Part shown: piece by piece, positions 8,048-15,805 of the stretch
Layout: each line of letters opens with the position of its first letter
How positions within the stretch are numbered: position 1 is the first letter of the stretch
Source of the DNA: Sulfobacillus thermosulfidooxidans DSM 9293
GTDB lineage: Bacteria > Bacillota > Sulfobacillia > Sulfobacillales > Sulfobacillaceae
Length of the DNA: 64,000 nucleotides
Assembly (NCBI RefSeq): GCF_900176145.1
Contig: NZ_FWWY01000001.1
Span: forward strand, 3,267,011 to 3,331,010
Direction: 5' to 3'
Program-made: the position numbers and the translations under genes
Notes under the pieces: generated by a model
Databases searched by the model: none
Told to the model about the DNA's origin: nothing
Seen by the model: the letters and a program-made list of their open reading frames with translations, nothing else

Positions 8048-8323
8048 ATGCGTTTAAGTCAAGAACAAGTCGCTCAGGAACTTCAACATATGACGGGATG
8101 GGAATGGATTGGTGATGCTATTCGCAAGGAATTTATCTTTCGGGATTTTACCCAAAGTGTAGCCTTTGTGGATCGCATGGTTGAGCCTGCCAACACCATG
8201 GATCATCATCCCGATGTCGATATTCGGTATAACCGTGTTCAGGTGACGTTAACCACGCACGATGAAGGTGGTGTGACCGAAAAAGATCTGCAACTGGCTA
8301 AACAATTAGACGCCTTGAGTTAA
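8048..8323 (+). CDS. Pterin-4a-carbinolamine dehydratase (PCD/DCoH)
   Basis: A 91-residue protein that dehydrates 4a-hydroxytetrahydropterin, recycling the cofactor of aromatic amino acid hydroxylases. It can also salvage molybdopterin-like pterins in bacteria lacking such hydroxylases. The hallmark is MDHHPDVDIRYNRVQVTLTTH, with the catalytic HH pair and the later Asp. The start is ATG 8048 directly behind AAGGAGG; an in-frame ATG at 7985 has no ribosome binding site. No pterin-dependent hydroxylase is visible nearby, so the pathway partner is unknown. Confidence 0.88.
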   Translation: MRLSQEQVAQELQHMTGWEWIGDAIRKEFIFRDFTQSVAFVDRMVEPANTMDHHPDVDIRYNRVQVTLTTHDEGGVTEKDLQLAKQLDALS

Positions 8324-8329
8324 TCTTTT

Positions 8330-8878
8330 TTAACGTATCGCCTTACGTTTCAACGGGAAACTTCCGAGTATTCGGCACCCCGGCACTCCCGGTTGTACGT
8401 TGACCCACTCAACTTCTGATATCTCCCAGTGCAACTCGTGACGATGTTGTTCCACCGCCTCCAAAAGGCGTGCGACCTTCTCTTCCGATACAGGTCGTGC
8501 ATAGCGTGCAAGAGTAATGTGAGGAACAATGGTTTGATGTTTTCCCTCATAAGGTGGATAGGCGCGAAATTTATTCCATATCGTGTGAAACAGGGTGACC
8601 AATTGGGGCGTTGATGACACTTTCAAGTAATAAATCACCTCGTCAGGCATGTCAAAATGATCGAGACAATCAAATTGAATCCGAAACGTCTCTATTCGGC
8701 CCACTAATTTTTTCAATTCTGGCGTGACAATTTTTGTTTTCGGTTCGTCCGCGAAGGGAAAATGCACGGTAACATGAGCGGGCAATTGCCGCGCCGAGGG
8801 ATCGCCTTCAAGACGTAGACGTTCCAGAGCCTCGGGCAAAGCTACAGGAATGATAAGAGCATTGCCATCAATGCTCAA
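8330..8878 (-). CDS. 2H phosphoesterase / 2'-5' RNA ligase-like protein
   Basis: The protein carries the two His-hydrophobic-Thr-hydrophobic motifs of the 2H family, HVTVHFPF and HITLARYA, about 105 residues apart. The family hydrolyses or forms 2',5' or cyclic phosphodiester bonds in RNA or nucleotides. I favour TTG 8878 (GGAAAGG just upstream, giving 182 aa, the usual size). The frame is open back to 9028, but that extension has no ribosome binding site and no family match. It is convergent with the PCD gene, only 6 bases apart, with no obvious terminator between. Confidence 0.72.
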   Translation of the reverse strand: MSIDGNALIIPVALPEALERLRLEGDPSARQLPAHVTVHFPFADEPKTKIVTPELKKLVGRIETFRIQFDCLDHFDMPDEVIYYLKVSSTPQLVTLFHTIWNKFRAYPPYEGKHQTIVPHITLARYARPVSEEKVARLLEAVEQHRHELHWEISEVEWVNVQPGVPGCRILGSFPLKRKAIR

Positions 8879-9279
8879 TGATCCCTTTCCTTTGTCTGTC
8901 CGCCACAAATATGGTGACTTAATCCTTGTCAGCTCCTTTAATCCCCATGGTTCGCAAAATGTGCTATAAACCCCGTCCCCACTTTGCATGATAGCCATTA
9001 TTCTACAAGGCATTGTGTCATTCGCCAAATCATTTTTTGTTTACGGACTAAGACACGCGGATGACCATCCATGGCAACGGACAATCCTCTACGCAATGTG
9101 ACGAAACATCGTATCAAATTTAGCATTTCCGGTGCAGATAAGGTATGCTTAAAATCAGTATCGGGTTAATATCAGGACATGTCTAGCCCTTTGCACATTT
9201 TTTGACACGGGCATATCAATTATCCATTTGGGATTATAGTCTGTTGCGGATGATGACATATGGAGTGAATCCTTGACAC
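8879..9279. other. Gene-poor divergent intergenic region
   Basis: This stretch lies between the 2H phosphoesterase start and the next MFS gene. It contains only weak promoter-like hexamers (for example TATAGT near 9236 and an isolated TTGACA near 9211) and the open but unsupported upstream extension of the 2H gene to 9028. No RNA gene or repeat was seen. Confidence 0.4.
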
Positions 9280-10485
9280 ATGGAAGCATGGAGACGCAAT
9301 TTATATGTTTTATGGATCACCAATTTTATCATGGGATCCAGCATGAGTCTCGTCATACCGTTCCTCCCCATCTATATTCAACAATTAGGGATTCATCAAC
9401 TAAGTGCATTAGAACGTTGGTCAGGCCTTGTATTCTCAGCGACCTTTATGGTTTCTGCCTTTGTCCAACCACTGTGGGGTCGCCTTTCTGACCGAGTAGG
9501 ACGTAAAGTCATGCTGATTCGCAGTGGTATCGGCATGGCTTTGGTCATGGCCTCCATGGGATTTGTGCATCATGTCTGGCAACTGTTTGCGTTGCGCGGA
9601 TTATTAGGAGCCGTCGCTGGCTTTATTGTTTCAGCCACCGCGTTACAAGCCACCCAAACACCTCCCGAACAGGCGGGACGAGCTTTGGGTACTTTGCAAA
9701 CCGGCGCAGTCGCTGGCAATCTCATTGGCCCGTTTTTAGGAGGGGTATTAGCAGACACTATTGGAATTCGTCACGTCTTTTTCTTAACCGGAATCCTTCA
9801 AATTTTGGCGACGCTATTGGTGATCTTCTTTGTCCAAGAAAATTTTCGACCCAGTCCAGCGGCCACCCGCATGTCCGACCGCGAATTTTTGCGTAAAATG
9901 CGGCAAACCGGTATTATATTGCCCTTATTTGTCGTCACCTTAGTCATTCAAATGGGTTATCTGAGCATCGAACCTATTGTGACGATTTACGTCCGCCAAC
10001 TTGAACCCCATGCAAAAAATATTTCCACCTTGGCCGGCGCCACATTTGCGGCCATTGGTCTTGGTAACATCATCAGTGCACCGCGCCTGGGGAAGTTAGC
10101 GGACAAGATTGGCGCCCAGCGTGTGCTCTTAGTGTCGTTGGTCATAGCTGCGGTACTCTATCTCCCGCAAGCTTACGTACATAATGCTTATCAACTCATG
10201 GTGCTGAGGCTGATTTTGGGACTCGCCGTTGGCGGCTTGCAGCCGTCAGTGCAAGCTCTCATTCGGCGGTACACACCGACTTCCTTGCAAGGCCGTGCGT
10301 TTGGTTTTAATAGTAGTTTTCTTTTTGCGGGAAATTTAGTAGGCCCTTTATTAGGCGGTTTTGTCAGTAGTATTTGGCACATCCAAAGTGTATTTTATGT
10401 AACAGCCATTCTTCTTTTCATTGACGCCATGTGGCTCTACTACGCGATAATCCGTTTTCGTTCCCGTATCTTGCCCGCATCCTAA
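9280..10485 (+). CDS. MFS multidrug-type efflux transporter
   Basis: A 401-residue major facilitator resembling the MdtG/YttB drug-efflux group. It opens with WRRNLYVLWITNF, has the loop 2-3 motif GRLSDRVGRKVML, a helix-5 efflux-type motif region (GTLQTGAVAGNLIGPFLGG), and a second copy of the G-P-rich motif near helix 11 (FAGNLVGPLLGG). About 12 helices are predicted. The first residues match relatives, supporting ATG 9280 although GGAG is 15 bases away. It probably exports hydrophobic compounds; the actual substrate is unknown. Confidence 0.83.
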   Translation: MEAWRRNLYVLWITNFIMGSSMSLVIPFLPIYIQQLGIHQLSALERWSGLVFSATFMVSAFVQPLWGRLSDRVGRKVMLIRSGIGMALVMASMGFVHHVWQLFALRGLLGAVAGFIVSATALQATQTPPEQAGRALGTLQTGAVAGNLIGPFLGGVLADTIGIRHVFFLTGILQILATLLVIFFVQENFRPSPAATRMSDREFLRKMRQTGIILPLFVVTLVIQMGYLSIEPIVTIYVRQLEPHAKNISTLAGATFAAIGLGNIISAPRLGKLADKIGAQRVLLVSLVIAAVLYLPQAYVHNAYQLMVLRLILGLAVGGLQPSVQALIRRYTPTSLQGRAFGFNSSFLFAGNLVGPLLGGFVSSIWHIQSVFYVTAILLFIDAMWLYYAIIRFRSRILPAS

Positions 10486-10514
10486 AAAAGAGTTGTGACG
10501 ATGATGCATGTTGA

Positions 10515-10540
10515 TGTAACCTTTTCATAGCATTGGACGT
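10515..10540 (+). promoter_or_regulatory. Candidate ECF-type autoregulatory promoter
   Basis: TGTAAC (10515-10520) followed after 17 bases by CGT (10538-10540) resembles the TGAAAC-N16-CGT promoters of ECF sigma factors. It lies directly upstream of the ECF sigma gene, as expected for autoregulation. Confidence 0.45.
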
Positions 10541-10573
10541 TATACTTGGTGAAAGCAGATTGTCTTAAAGGGG

Positions 10574-11098
10574 TTGCCTTCAACGAACGCGCAAGATGAA
10601 CGGCATTTTACGCAATTTATGGAGGAATATGGGGACAAGGCATTACGTTATGCTTTCGTCACCTTACATGTTCGCGATGACGCAGAGGATGTGGCTCAAG
10701 AAGCGTTTGTTCGTTTATGGCGCCACGCCAAGCGCCATGGAGTCGATAATTTGAGCCCAGCTCTACTCTTTCATACGTTGACAAACTTATGTCGTGACCG
10801 CATGCGATATTACAAACGGCATCCAGAAGACCCGACAGATATTTTGGAGACGACCCAGCAATCCGCAATGGACGAGATTCCTTTATTAATGGATGATATG
10901 AATGTGCTTGAAGCGGTTATGCAATTAGGTGTGGCAGAACGCCAATGTATTCTTCTGTTTTACTATATGGATCGCTCTTTAAAGGAGACGGCTACAGCGC
11001 TTGGCGTTAGTGAGCAAGTTGTTAAGACGCGGTTATACCGCGCCCGGCAGCATCTACGTCCCCTTCTTGAACCTATCTGGAAGGAGGGCCTAATATGA
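10574..11098 (+). CDS. ECF RNA polymerase sigma factor
   Basis: A group 4 sigma factor of about 174 aa. Region 2 spans the first ~80 residues (RDDAEDVAQEAFVRLWRHA is the core-binding and -10-recognising block). Region 4 covers about residues 110-165, ending in the helix-turn-helix SLKETATALGVSEQVVKTRLYRARQHL that reads the -35 element. No zinc or extra C-terminal domain is present. The TTG start at 10574 touches an AAAGGGG, so the true start may be a little downstream. The stop overlaps the ATG of the next gene by 4 bases, the usual sign of a sigma/anti-sigma pair. Confidence 0.88.
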   Translation: MPSTNAQDERHFTQFMEEYGDKALRYAFVTLHVRDDAEDVAQEAFVRLWRHAKRHGVDNLSPALLFHTLTNLCRDRMRYYKRHPEDPTDILETTQQSAMDEIPLLMDDMNVLEAVMQLGVAERQCILLFYYMDRSLKETATALGVSEQVVKTRLYRARQHLRPLLEPIWKEGLI

Positions 11099-12576
11099 CC
11101 GATCATTTGCACGACAAGTTAGGGGAACGTTTAGATCATGCTCTCGGCGAAGGCATGGGATTGTATTTTAATACGCATTGGCATCCTAAAAAGGTCGTAC
11201 GTCGCCAAAGCTATCTCCGCCGTACGGTCATGGGCGCGGTAGCCGCGTCGGTCGCCGGATTAGTGCTTGTGCCTCACCTACACCCGATCCGTCAAAGTCA
11301 GGCATCCAGCAGTGAAAGGACTCTCGCAGCTCCGGCTTTATCCTCGTCGATTAAGCAAGTGCTGCAGCAATTTTCCGATGAACAGGTTCAGGTTATCGAT
11401 ATGTCACCGGTCTATGCCAAATATCCTATGGCAGTTCCGACAGGTCATGCTTTAACATTATCCGGTAAATTTACCCTGGGCCAGATCACAGGAACTTCCC
11501 TGGTATTAAAATTGGATAATCGGCGCAATGTTCTGGGAGGCACATTATTTTCTCAAGGCGTTCCTATCTATGACTTTGTTGGCCATGATGCAACCAATGG
11601 GCAAGTGATCAGTCCCCATCCCAGTTCCACCCCATTAAAAGGAACATGGGTTGCCGGATTACCAACACCGATTACATCATTTGCGGCAGCTGGTCCTTAT
11701 ATTTATTTGACGCACAATAATACGTGGGCGGTATTACACGGCCAAAGCAAAGCATACTGGGCGGTATCTCCGGGTCCTGAGACTAATAATATGATTGATA
11801 CAATTTCGGCGCTGCCGAACAAGCCTAATGACGTTTTATTAGTCGAGGAAAATCCTTCAGGTCAATCAGTAGGATATGTGAGTACCGACCGCGGACGGCA
11901 TTGGACAACATGGGCCATCGGCGCCGCGACCTTTTCCAATGTTGTGGCAATGGACCATCACTATTGGGCTATCGTCAATGGGACGTTGCAAGTCAGTCAA
12001 ACTGGGATCACCTGGAACACTTTGCTTACATTGAATACGAAACGGTGGCAGGTTGAAGATTACGCGATCAATCCGGCCAACTCCCAACAAATTGCCGTGG
12101 CCTTGGTTCCCGTAGCGGGAACTGGAATTGGCCCCGTATTAGAAACGCAAAATGGCGGACAAAGCTGGCACCAACTTCCTCATTTTCCTGCGTTAGGAGC
12201 TGCACCGTCTAGCATGGTCATGTCCCCTAGCGGCGGAATTTCCGCACTCGTCAACCTCTCCAATCCTGTCCTGGTCAGATACTCTCCTACCACCCACCGG
12301 TGGACGGCAATTGCCGTGCCTAGTAATGGGCAGCAAGTGGGAGTTGGACAATTAGCCGCTTCGCCCAATGGGGACTTATTTTATGGTTCGCCTACAGGAG
12401 CTATCTATCGCTGGGTAAAATCTGATTCTCAATGGCAGTACATTGCGCCTCCATCGGCTAGCGCGGCTGATTCGTCAGCACCCTACCCTTTAGAAGCCAT
12501 TGGCAACCATCAAATTCTTGCCGGCTACGATAATGGATGGTCAATCTTTGTTATTTCGCCATCATCCTCACGGTAA
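11095..12576 (+). CDS. Membrane-anchored beta-propeller protein, probable anti-sigma/sensor
   Basis: A 493-residue protein with a short basic cytoplasmic N-terminus (about 45 aa), one membrane helix near residues 46-62 (VMGAVAASVAGLVLVPHL) and a large extracytoplasmic domain. That domain contains BNR/sialidase-like repeats, for example STDRGRHWTTW and TQNGGQSWHQL, consistent with a beta-propeller. It is translationally coupled to the ECF sigma gene, so a role in sequestering and releasing that sigma is the natural inference. The cytoplasmic part lacks the HxxxCxxC zinc motif of ZAS anti-sigma domains and is unusually short. GGAGGG precedes the ATG. Confidence 0.7.
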   Translation: MTDHLHDKLGERLDHALGEGMGLYFNTHWHPKKVVRRQSYLRRTVMGAVAASVAGLVLVPHLHPIRQSQASSSERTLAAPALSSSIKQVLQQFSDEQVQVIDMSPVYAKYPMAVPTGHALTLSGKFTLGQITGTSLVLKLDNRRNVLGGTLFSQGVPIYDFVGHDATNGQVISPHPSSTPLKGTWVAGLPTPITSFAAAGPYIYLTHNNTWAVLHGQSKAYWAVSPGPETNNMIDTISALPNKPNDVLLVEENPSGQSVGYVSTDRGRHWTTWAIGAATFSNVVAMDHHYWAIVNGTLQVSQTGITWNTLLTLNTKRWQVEDYAINPANSQQIAVALVPVAGTGIGPVLETQNGGQSWHQLPHFPALGAAPSSMVMSPSGGISALVNLSNPVLVRYSPTTHRWTAIAVPSNGQQVGVGQLAASPNGDLFYGSPTGAIYRWVKSDSQWQYIAPPSASAADSSAPYPLEAIGNHQILAGYDNGWSIFVISPSSSR

Positions 12577-12613
12577 AAGACACCGCCCGAGCCAGCAATC
12601 GGGCGGTGTCTTT
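12576..12613. terminator. Bidirectional terminator
   Basis: Bases 12576-12590 and 12599-12613 form a 15-bp perfect stem (AGACACCGCCCGA as core) with an 8-nt loop and A/T flanks. It lies between the convergent propeller and thiolase genes and includes the last base of the propeller stop codon. Confidence 0.85.
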
Positions 12614-12635
12614 ATAGATCCTTATTCTCCAGCCG

Positions 12636-13778
12636 TTAAACCCGTTCGATAATGGTCGCTACAGCCATTCCCCACCCAATACACATAGTGATTAATGCAT
12701 AGTGGCCATTTGTAACTTCTAAGTGATTTAAGGCGGTTAAAACTAACCGGCCTCCTGAGGCACCTAGAGGATGACCAATCGCAATGGCACCTCCGTGTGG
12801 ATTGACCTTGTTCCAATCGGGATGGTATTCTTCTCCCCACGCTAACACCACCGATGCAAACGCCTCATTGACTTCGAACACATCAATATCATCAAATTTC
12901 AAGCCCGCTTTGTCCAACACTTTTCGGGTAGCGGGAATCGGTCCGGTTAACATGATAACCGGGTCGACTCCTACAACACTCATGGCCACAATTCGCGCAC
13001 GCGGCGTATACCCATAACGGTTAATCGCATTTTCCGAAGCGAGTAATAATGCGCTGGCTCCATCACTAATTTGACTGGAATTGCCAGCTGTAACCACACC
13101 ATCAGGTTTAAAAGCAGGACGCAAGGTCGCCATCTTTTCAAGATTTGTATCGGCTCTTGGGCCCTCATCGGTTCGGACGGTATGCATCTCCCCGTCATCG
13201 CCTGGGACCGTGAGATCAAAGGTTTCTTTGTCAAAATAATGGTCATGTTGTGCGGCAATCGCCCGCATATGACTTTGATACGAATAGGCATCGAGGGCTT
13301 CCCGGTCTAAGTGCCACTTTTCAGCAATGAGTTCCGCAGAAATGCCTTGAGGAACAATTTGATATTGCGCGAGTAATTGATTACTAAAGGTCGAACCATC
13401 CGAGCCCATGGGAACCCGGGTCATCGACTCAACCCCAGCAGCAATGACCAGATCATGCGTGTCTGACTTGATCGCTTGCGCCGCTTGATTCACCGTTTCC
13501 AGACTCGAGGCACACATGCGGTTGACCGTCGCTCCTGGTACTTCAACAGGAAAGCCGGCAATTAACGGAGCAAGCCGTCCAATATTAAATCCTTGCTCTC
13601 CGATTTGTGTGACACACCCTAACCGCACATCTTCCACGGTTGCGGGATCGGTGTGCGTACGAGAAACCAGGTGCTGTAATGTGACGGCCGCTAAATCATC
13701 CGGACGGATATTTTTTAAGATGCCATTGCGTCGACCAAACGGGGTACGAATACCATCAATTATATACGCTTCGGTCAC
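12636..13778 (-). CDS. Acetyl-CoA C-acyltransferase (thiolase)
   Basis: A 380-residue thiolase that cleaves 3-ketoacyl-CoA, or condenses two acetyl-CoA, in the cytoplasm. The nucleophilic Cys is in NRMCASSLET (about residue 86), followed by the family's NEAFAS, the IGHPLGASGGR histidine block and the C-terminal CIGWGMAVA cysteine block (family consensus CIGGGM, so Gly to Trp). The start is GTG 13778 behind AGGAGG. The gene is co-directional with an SCP2 protein and an acyl-CoA dehydrogenase 3.4 kb upstream. The two insertion elements between them suggest a disrupted fatty-acid degradation operon. Confidence 0.9.
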   Translation of the reverse strand: MTEAYIIDGIRTPFGRRNGILKNIRPDDLAAVTLQHLVSRTHTDPATVEDVRLGCVTQIGEQGFNIGRLAPLIAGFPVEVPGATVNRMCASSLETVNQAAQAIKSDTHDLVIAAGVESMTRVPMGSDGSTFSNQLLAQYQIVPQGISAELIAEKWHLDREALDAYSYQSHMRAIAAQHDHYFDKETFDLTVPGDDGEMHTVRTDEGPRADTNLEKMATLRPAFKPDGVVTAGNSSQISDGASALLLASENAINRYGYTPRARIVAMSVVGVDPVIMLTGPIPATRKVLDKAGLKFDDIDVFEVNEAFASVVLAWGEEYHPDWNKVNPHGGAIAIGHPLGASGGRLVLTALNHLEVTNGHYALITMCIGWGMAVATIIERV

Positions 13779-13889
13779 TTGGGCTTCCTCCTACCTCAAT
13801 GTTTTGTCCTGTTTCCTAACCCTTTCACAATCTTTCAAGGGATTTCGCTTCGGTTCCCTCTCGAACGGTCTTTCATTACCGTGACCACG

Positions 13890-14067
13890 TTAGCGAACCC
13901 TACCATGTCTCACAGGGTCTATGCCCGACCAATCCTTCGTTCAGCTTGACGTGCGGTAGTAATGACGTGGGAGCCGGACTCGTATACGGGGTCATTTCAC
14001 CGAGTGAAAGCCCAACAGGAGGGAGACGACTTCCCACGCCCGAGACAGAACCGAAGCCCCTCCATCG
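13890..14067 (-). ncRNA. Candidate guide (bridge/seek) RNA region of IS110-family element 1
   Basis: This non-coding stretch follows the recombinase stop and is rich in inverted repeats. CGTGGGA (13966-13972) pairs with TCCCACG (14032-14038), enclosing TTTCAC (13995-14000) with GTGAAA (14004-14009) and flanking GGG/CCC. A further ACCCT/AGGGT pair lies near 13898-13917. IS1111-group elements encode their target-choosing RNA downstream of the recombinase gene. The RNA itself, its strand limits and its loops are inferred only. Confidence 0.4.
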
Positions 14068-15321
14068 TTACGCGGCGGTCGACACCTCCCCCAGGGGGAA
14101 CAGTCGCGCCGCATCATACGCCTGTCCGTGCTTCATGCACGCCCAGGCCACCCGGAGGAGCTTCGTCGCGACCGCCACCATGGCGGCTTTCGGGGCGAGC
14201 GGATGCGCCGCCCGTCGGGTGAGCGACTGATACCAGGCCTTCCACTGGGGATCCTTGGCCACCGCGACGCACGCGGCCTGATACAGCACGGCACGCGCGG
14301 CGGGACGTCCCCGTTTGGCAATATGCGTTGGGCCTTGGCGGTGTCCCGAGCTGGTTTGGGTGAGATTGAGTCCCGCCATTTTCTGCGCTTGGCGCGCATC
14401 GGCGAATCGGGACAAGTCCCCCAACTCGCCCAACACCGTGGCAATGACCTGGGGCCCGAATCCCGGAATGCTGAATAACGGCTGAGCAGGAGTCCAGTCC
14501 TCTAAAATGGCGGCTTGCGCGGCTTCAATGGCCGTTTGCGCGGCGAGCGCCGCGCGCCAACTCCGAAGATAGGAGGCGAGTTGGAGACGCGCAGTCGCCC
14601 GGCCTACGGGAATCCCAATGGAGTCCACGGCGGCCTGGTGCAAGGCGTGGGCGCGTTTAGCGCCGACGCGATGTGTGGTGGCGGCCTTAAACTGGTCCGC
14701 TATCGCATCCACGGACTGCGCTAACACCAAGTCCGGCGTCGGGAGCGTATCCAGCGTCGTCAGCGCCGCTTTCCCATCCCACGCCTTGAAGACCGTGAAG
14801 AATTCCGGAAAGTATTGATGGATCCAGCCGGCAATGCGCGCTCGCCATCGCATGACGTCCTGGTGGTGCTGCCGACGCGTCACCGCCAACGTGGCCAGCT
14901 GGGCCAGCGCGCCGCCGCGCGGCTCCCACCGGAACCACCGGCCATCATAGACGAGTCGGGCGATAACCCGGGCATCCTTGGCGTCGGTCTTGGTCGGGGT
15001 ATTGTCATCCAATTCCTTGAGTCGATGGACGTGAGCCGGCTGCACCAGCACCACCTCCGCGCCGTGCGCACGGAGCCAATGGGCCAACCCAACCCAATAG
15101 TGCCCGGTGGACTCCATGCCAACGCGGACCTCCTCGGACGGCCGCCGCTCCCACATCGCCTCAAATCCCGCACGGGTATTGGCGAACCGAAAGGCTTTAC
15201 CGACAGGCCGCCCGTTCGTGTCCAGCCATTGCACATAATGCCAGTCCTTCGCCACGTCGATGCCGCCCACCCCCAGTCCTTGCTTTCTTCCGTCGCTCTG
15301 CTCTACACTGTGCTTAGCCAT
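14068..15321 (-). CDS. IS110-family transposase/recombinase 1
   Basis: A 417-residue DEDD-type recombinase. The RuvC-like N-terminal domain starts with GGIDVAKDWHYVQW (first catalytic Asp), then GMESTGHYW (Glu) and PTKTDAKDARVIARL (Asp pair). The C-terminal Transposase_20 domain has the helix-hairpin FSIPGFGPQVIATVLGELGD and the serine-bearing NLTQTSSGHRQG block thought to form the covalent DNA link. The start is ATG 15321 behind AGGGGGG. The sequence is more GC-rich than neighbouring host genes. It shares only family-level similarity with the recombinase at 15806-17041, so the two elements arrived separately. Intact. Confidence 0.92.
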   Translation of the reverse strand: MAKHSVEQSDGRKQGLGVGGIDVAKDWHYVQWLDTNGRPVGKAFRFANTRAGFEAMWERRPSEEVRVGMESTGHYWVGLAHWLRAHGAEVVLVQPAHVHRLKELDDNTPTKTDAKDARVIARLVYDGRWFRWEPRGGALAQLATLAVTRRQHHQDVMRWRARIAGWIHQYFPEFFTVFKAWDGKAALTTLDTLPTPDLVLAQSVDAIADQFKAATTHRVGAKRAHALHQAAVDSIGIPVGRATARLQLASYLRSWRAALAAQTAIEAAQAAILEDWTPAQPLFSIPGFGPQVIATVLGELGDLSRFADARQAQKMAGLNLTQTSSGHRQGPTHIAKRGRPAARAVLYQAACVAVAKDPQWKAWYQSLTRRAAHPLAPKAAMVAVATKLLRVAWACMKHGQAYDAARLFPLGEVSTAA

Positions 15322-15398
15322 TGAACTGTGCCCCCCTGAATTTGGTTGTTGTTCGCTACTCCAACCCTATCAGAGGGGCCATTCTTTACTCAATCCCT

Positions 15399-15455
15399 AA
15401 ATACGCCCCGGACACTTTATTACAGGATTCTCGTATAAAGAAATTGATTCTGCTA
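15399..15455. other. Host remnant between the two IS elements
   Basis: A short, AT-richer stretch lies between the two GC-rich elements. Read on the minus strand it could continue the interrupted reading frame that starts at 17065 for some codons, but the element borders are not precise enough to prove it. Confidence 0.25.
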
Positions 15456-15469
15456 CCCTGAGGCTTTAT

Positions 15470-15800
15470 CTTGAGGCCTGCCTCGCGGCCAGCAGCAATC
15501 GGCATTCGGGATGATCAGGCTTGCCAGATCGGGTTTCGTCGGCGATGCTCGAAGAAGAGTCGGGACGATTCAAGACTGCATTCCTCCTGCCGGATTGACG
15601 GCTTCGAAAGTCTGTGAGTCGGCGACGCCGCTTCGTCACAGTTAACGCGCGGGATGCCGCTCCCCCCGTGGAGACCCGTGGCACCGGTCTATCGCAACAC
15701 CGCGGGTGGCGATGACGGCTTATAAGCGAGGTTGCGGCGAAGGCGTCGGCGCGTCGGCGAAATCCCGTTCCCGATGCATTCCTCCGCGAAGGGAGGTGAA
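15470..15800 (+). ncRNA. Candidate bridge RNA region of IS110-family element 2
   Basis: About 330 bases of GC-rich, non-coding, repeat-laden DNA precede the recombinase gene. Visible pairs include GAGGC-CT-GCCTC (15473-15484), CTGTGA (15612-15617) with TCACAG (15635-15640), CGGCG-A-CGCCG inside that hairpin (15620-15630), and a duplicated CCCGTGG around 15664-15680. In IS110-group elements the bridge RNA with target- and donor-binding loops is encoded in this upstream end. The RNA is inferred; its ends are unknown. Confidence 0.45.
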
Positions 15801-15805
15801 ATCCC

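Larger units (their letters stand above)
13880..15375 (-). mobile_element. IS110-family element 1 (IS1111-like layout)
   Basis: A GC-rich insertion element carrying one recombinase gene on the minus strand. Ends are approximate. An 8-bp inverted repeat (TAGCGAAC at 13891-13898, GTTCGCTA at 15351-15358) flanks the element, in the manner of the subterminal repeats of the IS1111 group. No target-site duplication is expected in this family. The long structured non-coding part lies downstream of the gene (13880-14067), the position of the guide RNA in IS1111-type elements, while the upstream part is short. Confidence 0.7.

Noticed and set aside
8879-9028. N-terminal extension of the 2H phosphoesterase to TTG 9028
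   Set aside because: No ribosome binding site and no family similarity. TTG 8878 has GGAAAGG upstream and gives the usual protein length.
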